In this document: piece after piece, positions 33,803 to 41,068 of the stretch
Layout: every line of letters begins with the position of its first letter
How positions within the stretch are numbered: position 1 is the first letter of the stretch
The notes under the pieces: model-generated
Databases searched by the model: none
What the model was told of the DNA's origin: nothing
What the model saw: the letters and a program-made list of their open reading frames with translations, nothing else
Source of the DNA: UBA3940 sp964506005
Lineage (GTDB): Bacteria; Chloroflexota; Anaerolineae; Aggregatilineales; UBA3940
Assembly: GCA_964506005.1 (NCBI GenBank)
Contig: CAZDLX010000001.1
Location: 8,452-72,451 of the forward strand
Reading direction: 5' to 3'
DNA: 64,000 bases
Position numbers and translations under genes: made by a program

Positions 33803-33840
33803 ATATTGTAGCTAATGGCGATACAATTAGTCAACAATAT
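33803..33840. repeat. Nested inverted repeats in the cyclase promoter
   Basis: ATATTGT at 33803-33809 and ACAATAT at 33834-33840 are inverted copies. A further inner pair, ATTGTA (33805-33810) and TACAAT (33822-33827), overlaps the -10. Three ATTGT-type half-sites thus cover the promoter and could bind a dimeric regulator. Confidence 0.5.
33805..33834 (-). promoter_or_regulatory. Sigma-70-type promoter for the cyclase gene
   Basis: Read on the minus strand: TTGACT, 18 bases, TACAAT. Transcription would begin near 33797, leaving a leader of about 240 bases before the ATG at 33554. Confidence 0.65.
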
Positions 33841-34069
33841 GGCAGAGACCGGCATGAGTTGGCCGGCTGTACTGTGCAGGTTGCCGACCAGGCTGGTTGG
33901 GGGCCCGCCAACTCCACTTCCCCAGCCGGACCTCCCCATGCGCTGCCCTGAATGGCAGTAATCCGCCGCGTTCGTCTCACAACTCGCGCCGCAGGTCTCG
34001 GCAGCGCCGCCCGGTACAGCCGGGCGGTGATTCCAGGCGTATGGCTGCGCCAGGCAGAGGAGGATCGCC

Positions 34070-35461
34070 TTGCAGGATCTACTCGCGAGCGTCACCCTGT
34101 TCAAGAATCTGAACGAAGCAGATCTGGCGCGGGCAGCCGCGCTTGTGCAGGAGATCGACGTCGCGGCGGGCGACATCCTCTTTCATGAAGGCGATGCGAG
34201 CGCCTGTGCCTACATCATCTGCGCGGGTCAGGTGGAGGTCATCAAGCGCTCGCAGGGGCGTGACATTCTGCTTGCCGTCGAGGGGCGGCGCGGGGTGATC
34301 GGCGAGATGTCGCTCATCGATCGGACGCCGCGCACGGCGACGGTGCGGGCGCGCACCGATGTACACCTGGCGGTGATCGGCCAGGAGCAGTTCGATCACC
34401 TGCTCGCTACCAGCCCGTCGGCAGCGCGGGCCATAACCGAGACGGTGCTCAGCCGCTGGCGGAAGAACCAGTCTCTGCTGCGACAGGCGGAGAAGATGAC
34501 CCAGCTTGGGACGCTCGTCGCGGGCATGGCTCACGAGCTCAACAACCCGGCGGCGGCCCTGCGAAGCGGAGCGGAGGCGCTGCGCAGCACGCTGCCCCAG
34601 GTGGAGCAGACCTACCAGCGGCTGCGCTCGTTCGAACTCACCGGCGAGCAGCAGCGCGAGCTGGCCCGGCTGACGTCGGCCGTCGAGAGCCTCGGCAGCG
34701 ATACCCCGGCGCTCGGCGCGCTGGCCCAGAGCGACCTCGAAGCCGAGTTCGAGGCGCATCTGGAGCGCTGTGGTGTGCCGGATGCCTGGCAGTCGGCTCC
34801 GCTGCTGGTCGAGCTGGGCTACGATACGGCGGGTCTTGCCGCGCTCACGGCGGCGTTCCCCGGCGAGCAGCTAGCCGCTGTGCTCGATTGGCTGGAGGCA
34901 CGCCACGCGATCCAGTCGCTGCTGGCGGAAATCGGCAGCGGGGCGCAGCGAATCACCAAGGTCGTCGGCGGGCTGCTGACTTATGCCCATCTCGACAGCG
35001 GCACTGTGGAGCACTTCGACATCCATGAGGCGCTGGACGACGCGCTGCGGGCGGTCGAAGACAAGCTCGCAGCGGACGTTGCGGTTCACCGGGTCTATGC
35101 GGCTGACCTGCCCCCGGTCGAAGGCTACGGCACGGAGCTCGAACAGGTGTGGCGGCATCTCGTGGACAATGCCGCCGATGCCCTGAACGGCAGCGGCGAC
35201 CTCACGCTGCGTACGCGCCGGGACGGGGCTGGCGTGTGCGTCGAGGTCGAGGATAACGGGCCCGGCATTCCGCCCGAGGTTCAGGCGCGGATCTTCGAGC
35301 CGTTCTTCACCACGAAGCCGCCGGGAAAGGGTGCCGGGCTGGGCCTGTACACCTCGTATTCAATCGTGGCGCTCAAGCACCGGGGCGAAATCACCGTCGA
35401 GTCCCAACCCGGCAGAACGGTCTTCCGGGTCTGGCTGCCCACCACATTGCCCCACTCGTAG
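34070..35461 (+). CDS. Histidine kinase with N-terminal cNMP-binding domain
   Basis: 463 aa. Residues 5-120 are a cyclic-nucleotide-binding beta-roll with a canonical phosphate cassette: Glu79 in G-E-M and Arg88 in P-R-T-A-T-V. The HisKA helix carries His155 in M-A-H-E-L-N-N-P. An insert of about 120 residues follows, then a HATPase domain with N-box (H-L-V-D-N-A-A-D-A-L), G1 box (V-E-D-N-G-P-G-I-P) and G2 box (G-A-G-L-G-L). There is no membrane segment, so it is a cytoplasmic kinase probably gated by cAMP or cGMP. The start is TTG at 34070 with GGAGG six bases upstream. Its likely nucleotide source is the divergent cyclase; no receiver gene is adjacent. Confidence 0.92.
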   Translation: MQDLLASVTLFKNLNEADLARAAALVQEIDVAAGDILFHEGDASACAYIICAGQVEVIKRSQGRDILLAVEGRRGVIGEMSLIDRTPRTATVRARTDVHLAVIGQEQFDHLLATSPSAARAITETVLSRWRKNQSLLRQAEKMTQLGTLVAGMAHELNNPAAALRSGAEALRSTLPQVEQTYQRLRSFELTGEQQRELARLTSAVESLGSDTPALGALAQSDLEAEFEAHLERCGVPDAWQSAPLLVELGYDTAGLAALTAAFPGEQLAAVLDWLEARHAIQSLLAEIGSGAQRITKVVGGLLTYAHLDSGTVEHFDIHEALDDALRAVEDKLAADVAVHRVYAADLPPVEGYGTELEQVWRHLVDNAADALNGSGDLTLRTRRDGAGVCVEVEDNGPGIPPEVQARIFEPFFTTKPPGKGAGLGLYTSYSIVALKHRGEITVESQPGRTVFRVWLPTTLPHS

Positions 35462-35609
35462 CAGCCCGGGCTATCGCCTCAAGCGGACAACTCAACGCGA
35501 TCCACTGCGTAGAAGAGATAGAGTCTGTGCACAACGGTCGAGCCGGCATGCGGCAGGTATCCGCCGGACGGCAGTCTGCCGCGACCGGTCTATCAGATGA
35601 GGGGACAAA

Positions 35610-36389
35610 ATGTCACGCGTGTTAGTCACGGGAGGAACCGGCATTCTCGGGACGGAGCTGCGCCCCCGTTTGGATGCAGCCGGTTACGCAGTGCGGATTA
35701 TGAGCCGCCGCGCGCCGCAGCCCGGCGAGGATGCTGGCGTTGAGTGGGCGCAGGCGGACATTAACACAGGCGACGGCCTGCCTGCCGCTGTGCGGGATGT
35801 GGACACCATTATCCATGCTGCCAGCGCCGGCTTCGGCGACTCGTACCGGGCCGACGTGCAGGGGACGCGCCGCCTGCTTGAGGCGGCGCGCGAGGCAGGC
35901 GTCGGGCACTTCATCTATATCTCTATCGTGGGCATTGACCGGATCGACTACGAATACTACCGGCACAAGCTTGAGGCCGAGAAGCTGATCGAGCAGTCGG
36001 GCATGCCCTTCTCGATTCTGCGCGCGCCGCAGTTCCACGCGCTGGTGGATGCGATCCTGGCGCGGCTCGTCCGCTTCCCGGTGGCGTTCGTCGATACGCG
36101 TTTCATACTGCAGCCGATGGACGAAGGCGAGGTCGCGGACCGGCTCGTCGAGCTTGCCAGAAGCGGGCCATGCGGCAGGGTGCCGGACATCGGCGGGCCG
36201 GAGATCCGCCGCATGCGCGATCTCACGCGGGCCTGGCTGGCGGCGCGTGACAGGCGGGCGCTGATCGTCGGCGTGCCGTTCCCCGGCGGGCTGTGGGCCG
36301 GCTGGCGCAGGGGCCTGACGACCGTCCCCGGCAACCCGCAGGGCGTGGTGACGTTCGAGCAGTGGCTGGCGCGCAAGTACGGCGGGTGA
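35610..36389 (+). CDS. NAD(P)-binding protein of the NmrA/atypical SDR type
   Basis: 259 aa with an N-terminal Rossmann fold: V-L-V-T-G-G-T-G-I-L-G (residues 4-14), a basic residue after strand 2 (S-R-R), A-D-I in strand 3 and I-H-A-A-S-A-G near 70. It resembles the NmrA-like and NDUFA9-like atypical short-chain reductases, which often lack a full catalytic Tyr-x-x-x-Lys; here Y-Y-R-H-K is present near residue 115. GAGGGGAC precedes the ATG. The substrate is unknown. A hairpin separates it from the convergent oxidoreductase gene. Confidence 0.87.
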   Translation: MSRVLVTGGTGILGTELRPRLDAAGYAVRIMSRRAPQPGEDAGVEWAQADINTGDGLPAAVRDVDTIIHAASAGFGDSYRADVQGTRRLLEAAREAGVGHFIYISIVGIDRIDYEYYRHKLEAEKLIEQSGMPFSILRAPQFHALVDAILARLVRFPVAFVDTRFILQPMDEGEVADRLVELARSGPCGRVPDIGGPEIRRMRDLTRAWLAARDRRALIVGVPFPGGLWAGWRRGLTTVPGNPQGVVTFEQWLARKYGG

Positions 36390-36416
36390 GAGTCCGGGGC
36401 GACCCGCTGGAATCAG

Positions 36417-36443
36417 GAGAGCCGGGCACGCGGCCCGGCTCTC
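36417..36443. terminator. Hairpin between convergent genes
   Basis: GAGAGCCGGGC and GCCCGGCTCTC form a perfect 11-bp stem around ACGCG. There is no T tract on either side. It lies between the stops of the NmrA-like (+) and FAD oxidoreductase (-) genes. Confidence 0.65.
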
Positions 36444-36464
36444 TGCGGTGGGGAGAGGTTCCGG

Positions 36465-37640
36465 TTACACGGCAGCGTGCTCGTGGAGGTCCGCGCTGGA
36501 GACCGGAGCGTGCTCGGCAATCAACTGCCGGGCAGCATCCAGCTTGCCCCAGGTATTCCACAGCAGCACGCCGCGCACCTCGCCGGCCCTCACGTAGTAG
36601 ATGGTTCCCTTGCGGAATGGCTCCTCCCAGCGAACGGTCGTGTCGAGCCTGGAGCTGAGCTCCCCAACCGCCTCGTAGCCCAGCTCGAACAGGTCGGAGT
36701 AGAAGTACGGCAGGTGGTGGTAGGGCTCGTCGCGCCCTGCCATGTTGCGGCCCGCCGTCCGCCCCATCGTGTTGGCGTTGTCCTCATGCTCGACGCGCAT
36801 CCGCTGGCCCAGGATAGGGCTGTAGAAGCGGGCGACGTCCCCGGCGGCATAGATATCCGGCACGGTCGTCTGCAGGTGCGCGTTCACCACGATGCCGTTA
36901 TCAACCTCCAGCCCGGCTTCCTCGGCCAGCTCCACGTTGGGCTGGATGCCGATCCCCGCCACAACGGCGTCTACCTCCAGAACCAGGCCGCTCTTTGTAC
37001 GAACGGCGAAGCCATCGTCCTGCCGCTCGACGTCTGCCACAAACTCGCCGCCGCGGACGTCCACGCCCTGCTCGCGGTAGTAGTCGTTCAGGAAGCGCGC
37101 GAGGTCGGGCGGGAAGAGCGCCGCCCCGATGCTCTCCTCAGGGAAGAGCATTGTGACCTCGCGCCCGTTCATCGCCAGCGCTGCCGTGATCTCAGCGCCG
37201 ATGAAGCCGCCGCCGATCACGGCGAAACGGCGGCGCTCCTGGGCCGTTTCGCGCAGGCGGCGGTAGTCCGCCAGCGTGCGGTAGTAGATGATGTCGTCGC
37301 CGCCAAAGGGCAGCCGGCGGGGCCGCCCGCCGGTCGCCAGCAGCAGCCGGTCGTAGCCGTAGGTGCGGCCCGACCTGTCCTCCACGGTGTGGGCCTCGGC
37401 GTCCAGCGAGACGATTCGCTGGCCCAGATACATCGTGACGTCGTGGCGGTCGGTGGAACGCCAGATCTCGTCGAGCGGCTTGCCCTTCCACAGCCCTTTC
37501 GACAGCGGCGGGCGGTTGTAAGGGAGCGTACTCTCAGCGCTGATCAGGCCGATAGAGCCGTCGGCATCGACCTCACGTATCCCTGCCACCGCCGCGTCGG
37601 CTGTCATCCCTCCCCCGACGATCAAGTAATCGTAGTGCAT
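36465..37640 (-). CDS. FAD/NAD(P)-dependent pyridine nucleotide-disulfide-type oxidoreductase
   Basis: 391 aa, the size of ferredoxin or rubredoxin reductases. The FAD-binding motif is L-I-V-G-G-G-M-T-A-D (residues 6-15), the NAD-binding motif is V-I-G-G-G-F-I-G-A-E near 145, and the second FAD motif is I-Y-A-A-G-D-V near 270. S-T-L-P-Y-N-R-P-P-L-S-K near 45 is typical of the ferredoxin-reductase branch, as is the absence of a redox-active Cys-x-x-x-x-Cys. The ATG at 37640 has GAGAGGGG upstream, while earlier in-frame starts do not. It follows the transaldolase gene by 39 bp, so the two may be cotranscribed. Confidence 0.9.
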   Translation of the reverse strand: MHYDYLIVGGGMTADAAVAGIREVDADGSIGLISAESTLPYNRPPLSKGLWKGKPLDEIWRSTDRHDVTMYLGQRIVSLDAEAHTVEDRSGRTYGYDRLLLATGGRPRRLPFGGDDIIYYRTLADYRRLRETAQERRRFAVIGGGFIGAEITAALAMNGREVTMLFPEESIGAALFPPDLARFLNDYYREQGVDVRGGEFVADVERQDDGFAVRTKSGLVLEVDAVVAGIGIQPNVELAEEAGLEVDNGIVVNAHLQTTVPDIYAAGDVARFYSPILGQRMRVEHEDNANTMGRTAGRNMAGRDEPYHHLPYFYSDLFELGYEAVGELSSRLDTTVRWEEPFRKGTIYYVRAGEVRGVLLWNTWGKLDAARQLIAEHAPVSSADLHEHAAV

Positions 37641-37679
37641 GCCAACCCCTCTCATAGTCCACATCTGACGTGAAGCCGG

Positions 37680-38804
37680 TCAGACCGCAGCCGCCTCCGT
37701 CTGCGCGCGGCGGATGGCGTCGAGCAGCGACCGGTGTGCGCGAACGAACTTCTCGACGCCTTCGTCCAGCAGGCGGTCGGTAACCTCGTCGATCAAGATG
37801 CCGCGTGCAGCCAGTGCGTAGAACGTGTGCTGCGCGCCCGCGATATCGTGTGTGATCGCCGGCGCAATCCTGCCGTGGTCGAGGAAGGCGTCGATGGTGC
37901 CCAGGGGAGCGGTGTTGACGGTGTGGGCGCCAATCAGCGCCTCAAGGTACATGACATCGGAATAGGCGGGGTCCTTGGTGCCCGTGCTGGCCCACAGCGG
38001 CCGCTGCACGTGCGCGCCCTGCGCGGCAAGGGCGTGGAAGCGCGGTGAGTCGAACGTGCGCTGGAAGCCCTGGTAGACGAGCTTCGCGTTGGCGATACCC
38101 GCGCGGCCCTTGAGCCGGGCCAGCTCCGCTGCCGCCGCCGGGTCGCGCGCTATGCGGTCATCCAGCATGCGGTCGACGAGCGTATCCACCCGGCTGACGA
38201 ACAGCGAGGCCACCGAGCGCAGCCGGTCGATGGCCTGCCCGGCTGCTGCCCGGCGCTCCAGCGCTCGCAGGTAGGCAGTCATCACTTCTCCGTACATCGC
38301 CTGGCTGAAGATCAGCGTGATATTGATGTTGATGCCGTCGGCGAGGCTCTCTTCGATGGCCCGCAGGCCTTCGCGGGTGGCCGGGATCTTGATCATCAGG
38401 TTGGGCCGGTTGACGACCTGCCACAGGTGGCGCACCTGTTCCAGCGTCGCCTGCCAGTCGTGGGCCAGCAGCGGCGATACCTCCAGGCTGACGTAGCCGT
38501 CGAGCCCGCCCGTAGCCTCGTACACCGGGCGGAACAGGTCGGCTGCCTGCTGGATATCCGTGACTGCCAGCGCCTCGTAAAGCTCGTCCGGCGGCAGGCC
38601 CTCTCGCGTGAGCTGCTCGATCTCCTCGCCGTAGAGGTCGCTGCCGGTGATGGACGCCTCGAACATCGACGGGTTGGACGTGATTCCGGCGACGCCTGCC
38701 TCGATCAACCGCCCGATCTCGCCGTTGCGTAGAAGCTCGCGGGAGAACGTATCACACCACAGGCTCTGCCCTATCCCGGCGAGCTGTTTAACTCTCGGGT
38801 GCAT
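37680..38804 (-). CDS. tal: Transaldolase
   Basis: 374 aa of the long bacterial transaldolase subfamily. Schiff-base Lys139 lies in L-M-I-K-I-P-A-T, and the conserved start L-W-C-D (Asp18), the I-T-S-N-P-S segment and N-I-N-I-T-L-I-F-S are present. W-A-S-T-G-T-K-D-P lies in the C-terminal part. It transfers dihydroxyacetone units between sugar phosphates in the non-oxidative pentose phosphate pathway, in the cytoplasm. GGAGGTGAG precedes the ATG. It could feed pentose phosphates made by the epimerase-like protein of the PTS operon at 43.8 kb into central metabolism; that link is inference. Confidence 0.95.
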   Translation of the reverse strand: MHPRVKQLAGIGQSLWCDTFSRELLRNGEIGRLIEAGVAGITSNPSMFEASITGSDLYGEEIEQLTREGLPPDELYEALAVTDIQQAADLFRPVYEATGGLDGYVSLEVSPLLAHDWQATLEQVRHLWQVVNRPNLMIKIPATREGLRAIEESLADGININITLIFSQAMYGEVMTAYLRALERRAAAGQAIDRLRSVASLFVSRVDTLVDRMLDDRIARDPAAAAELARLKGRAGIANAKLVYQGFQRTFDSPRFHALAAQGAHVQRPLWASTGTKDPAYSDVMYLEALIGAHTVNTAPLGTIDAFLDHGRIAPAITHDIAGAQHTFYALAARGILIDEVTDRLLDEGVEKFVRAHRSLLDAIRRAQTEAAAV

Positions 38805-38848
38805 GTCTCACCTCCAAAACGTTCCATATACAAGCTGGCGCGCCGGGG

Positions 38849-39547
38849 CTAATCCGGACGCGCCAGCGGCTCTTCGAATCTGAAACCTTCGTCCTCGGCT
38901 GGAAGTGGCTGGTCGTGCAGCGCGCGGAAGACGCAGCGCCCATGCCCTGCCTGGAAACGCTCCTCGCGCCGGACACGCACGCCGAGCAGCCGTTCCAGGC
39001 TCGAAACCGTGACGCTGCACAGGGCAGGGCGCTCGAGGGCTACGCTCAGGAAGGGGCAGTTGCGCTCGATAAGCAGCAGGTCGCCGCCCGACTCGGCAAC
39101 CTCGGTGAAAGGGTCATTCTCAATATAGATGCCGCGCAGCGCCTCGACGCGCTCGGCGAGCGACAGCCCTTGCAGCCGGGGCAGCCACGCCCGCACGCGC
39201 CGCTCGGTGAGCGAGGCGAGGATGGCACGCAGCGCCGCGGGGCCCATCTCCTCGCCAATCGCGTCGATGAGTTCGAGGGTCAGCCGGTCATACTCCTTGG
39301 GGAACAGGTGCTCGCCTGCCGCGGTCAGCACGTAGACCCGTGTGGGGCGGCCCACCCGGCCCTCGCCGTCGTACGGCGCGGTGGTAATCCAGCCCTCGTT
39401 CTGCAGGTAGACAATCTGCTGGCGCACTGCCTCGTAGGTGATACCGAGCTGTTCGGCCAGCCCGGCGGTGGTGGCCTGCCGGTCTCGCTTGACGAGCAGC
39501 AGGATGGCGCGGCGGATATCGGATAGCTCGTCCAGTGGCGTAACCAT
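38849..39547 (-). CDS. SufR-like winged-helix regulator with a C-terminal cysteine cluster
   Basis: 232 aa. The N-terminal winged helix (A-G-L-A-E-Q-L-G-I-T-Y-E-A-V-R-Q-Q-I, about 28-45) has a basic wing G-R-V-G-R-P-T. The C-terminal ligand domain has Cys in N-C-P-F, in L-C-S-V-T about 14 residues later, and in G-R-C-V-F near the end. This spacing is characteristic of the SufR-like group, whose members can carry an iron-sulfur cluster. Four Cys are typical and only three are seen, so cluster binding is likely but not certain. The gene is divergent from the SRPBCC-PDZ-DinB gene, with an inverted repeat over its promoter. The start at 39547 is the first in-frame ATG that gives a normal DNA-binding domain. 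Confidence 0.85.
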   Translation of the reverse strand: MVTPLDELSDIRRAILLLVKRDRQATTAGLAEQLGITYEAVRQQIVYLQNEGWITTAPYDGEGRVGRPTRVYVLTAAGEHLFPKEYDRLTLELIDAIGEEMGPAALRAILASLTERRVRAWLPRLQGLSLAERVEALRGIYIENDPFTEVAESGGDLLLIERNCPFLSVALERPALCSVTVSSLERLLGVRVRREERFQAGHGRCVFRALHDQPLPAEDEGFRFEEPLARPD

Positions 39548-39606
39548 GCTGTCATCTGCCCCTTTTAGATGCCTCAGCTTCTGCACGTGAGCAATAAGTA
39601 TCTCTG

Positions 39607-39635
39607 ACAGTACTAAGTGCGAAACAAAAATACAA
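39607..39635 (-). promoter_or_regulatory. Probable promoter of the SufR-like gene
   Basis: On the minus strand TTGTAT, 17 bases, TACTGT. The inverted repeat at 39631-39648 overlaps the -35. Confidence 0.45.
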
Positions 39636-39648
39636 GTCTTTTCTTGTA
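39631..39648. promoter_or_regulatory. Candidate operator (TACAAG-N6-CTTGTA)
   Basis: Perfect 6-bp arms around TCTTTT, in the divergent region between the SufR-like regulator and the fusion-protein gene. It overlaps the -35 of the regulator promoter and so fits autorepression. Confidence 0.5.
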
Positions 39649-39709
39649 AAATCCCTGTTTTGGTCCTGTTTGTATGCCAGGTTGGCGGCCCTGCCCTGGG
39701 CATTTTCCG

Positions 39710-39738
39710 TTGACTTACTAGAACAAATGGCTTATTCT
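39710..39738 (+). promoter_or_regulatory. Sigma-70-type promoter of the SRPBCC-PDZ-DinB gene
   Basis: TTGACT, 17 bases, TATTCT. The ATG at 39770 follows about 25 bases after the expected start point. Confidence 0.7.
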
Positions 39739-39769
39739 GGGGGTATCGTTCGCTATTGGAGGATTTGCG

Positions 39770-40960
39770 ATGCCGTACCAATTCGAACTTAGCCAGCAAG
39801 TTAACCAGCCCCCTGAGCGTGTGTTTTTCGCCTTCACCAACAGCCCGATGCTCGCCACATGGTGGTGCGATTGGGCCTTCCTGACCCCGAACCGGGGGCA
39901 TACGCTGTACATGTACTGGGAGACGGGCTTCCAGGCGATGGGCCAGTACACCGAACTCAGGTCACCGGAGTATATTGCCTTCACCTGGGTAGACGGCGCT
40001 TCGCCGCCGTGCAAGGCCGCTGTGACGCTGACCGCGTCGGACGGCGGGACCCGCGTGGACCTCGCTTTCTCGGAGATCGACAACGAGGATCAAGCCCGGC
40101 AGCTCGAAAAGCACTGGCGAGATGGACTCGAGAATCTGGCCTCGGTGCTGGAGACGGGTGCCGACCTGCGCGAGACCCGCCGCCCGATGATGGGTGTCTA
40201 CCTCGGCGATCTGGTGGGCGAGGACACCGCCGCGCGGTACGGGACATCGCATGGCATTGTGCTGGAAGGCACTCTTGAGGGCTTAAGCGCCGAGGCTGCC
40301 GGGTTGAAGGGCGGCGATGTGCTGGTCGAAGCTGACGGCCAACCTTTGAAGGAGTACAGCGACCTGATGCAGGTGATGGAGGGCCGGGTAGTCGGTGAAG
40401 TTGTGGAGGTCGCCTACCTGCGAAACGGCGAGCAGCACACCGCGGCGATGGAGCTCAAAACCCAGCACATACCGGAAATCCCGCGTGACCCCAACGAGCT
40501 GGCCGACCAGCTTGCAGCCAAATATGCGGAGGCCAACCAGGTACTGGCGGAGGTTCTCGACGGCGTCAGCGAGGAGCAGGCGGCCATCGTGCCCGCGCCC
40601 GACGAGTGGAGCATCCGGCAGATCGTCGCCCACTTGATTGCGAACGAGCGCGACGAGCAAACGACCATCGGCATGCAGGTGGGCGGCTTCGGCGACGTGT
40701 TCAGCTACAACAACAACTCGCTGGTCCGCATCGAGCCGCTGCTGGCCACCTACCCGTCGATACCCGAACTGCTGGATGCGCTGCATCGCACCCAGGCGGA
40801 GACGGTCGCCGCCGTTCGGCATCTGCCGGCGGACTTCGTCGAGCGGCGGGGCAGCTACGACCGGCTGGGCAGAGTGCTGCTGGAGGATGCGGACAGCCAC
40901 TACGGGCTGCACGTCGAGCAGATCGAAGGGGCCAAGGAAGCCGCTCTGGCCGGCGGATAG
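39770..40960 (+). CDS. Three-domain fusion: SRPBCC (AHSA1-like), PDZ and DinB
   Basis: 396 aa. Residues 1-135 are an SRPBCC/AHSA1-type ligand-binding domain (P-E-R-V-F-F-A-F-T-N, T-W-W-C-D, L-E-N-L-A-S-V-L near the end). Residues 140-235 are a PDZ domain with G-I-V-L-E-G-T-L, A-A-G-L-K-G-G-D-V-L-V-E-A-D-G, as in HtrA-type PDZ2. Residues 245-390 are a DinB_2-type four-helix bundle (D-E-W-S-I-R-Q-I-V-A-H-L, final H-Y-G-L-H-V-E-Q-I). The His in I-V-A-H-L and the two in H-Y-G-L-H match metal-ligand positions of DinB proteins. There is no signal peptide. The reading frame is continuous with no stop or shift between domains. GGAGGA precedes the ATG. Confidence 0.88.
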   Translation: MPYQFELSQQVNQPPERVFFAFTNSPMLATWWCDWAFLTPNRGHTLYMYWETGFQAMGQYTELRSPEYIAFTWVDGASPPCKAAVTLTASDGGTRVDLAFSEIDNEDQARQLEKHWRDGLENLASVLETGADLRETRRPMMGVYLGDLVGEDTAARYGTSHGIVLEGTLEGLSAEAAGLKGGDVLVEADGQPLKEYSDLMQVMEGRVVGEVVEVAYLRNGEQHTAAMELKTQHIPEIPRDPNELADQLAAKYAEANQVLAEVLDGVSEEQAAIVPAPDEWSIRQIVAHLIANERDEQTTIGMQVGGFGDVFSYNNNSLVRIEPLLATYPSIPELLDALHRTQAETVAAVRHLPADFVERRGSYDRLGRVLLEDADSHYGLHVEQIEGAKEAALAGG

Positions 40961-41016
40961 CGCCGCCCGGCTTTGAAGCCGCAAGCTGTAACGGGCAGCG
41001 AGGGCCGAGAATCACA

Positions 41017-41047
41017 CCGGGCGGGGTTCCCCGCCCGGCTGCGTTTT
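41017..41047. terminator. Terminator between convergent genes
   Basis: CCGGGCGGGG and CCCCGCCCGG form a perfect 10-bp stem with a two-base loop, followed by CTGCGTTTT on the plus strand. Confidence 0.7.
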
Positions 41048-41068
41048 GCCGTGCTGGCTGAGCCCTCG

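Larger units (their letters stand above)
33555..34069. other. Shared upstream region of the cyclase and the cNMP-domain kinase
   Basis: 515 bp between two divergent start codons, with an A+T-rich core at 33790-33845 in an otherwise G+C-rich setting. It holds the minus-strand promoter at 33805-33834 and repeated ATTGT/ACAAT half-sites. No gene is supported; frames over it are interrupted or lack ribosome sites. Confidence 0.6.

Noticed and set aside
33625..34176. 183-codon minus-strand frame in the cyclase/kinase intergenic region
   Set aside because: It runs through the A+T-rich promoter core and into the kinase gene, with low-complexity, non-protein-like sequence.
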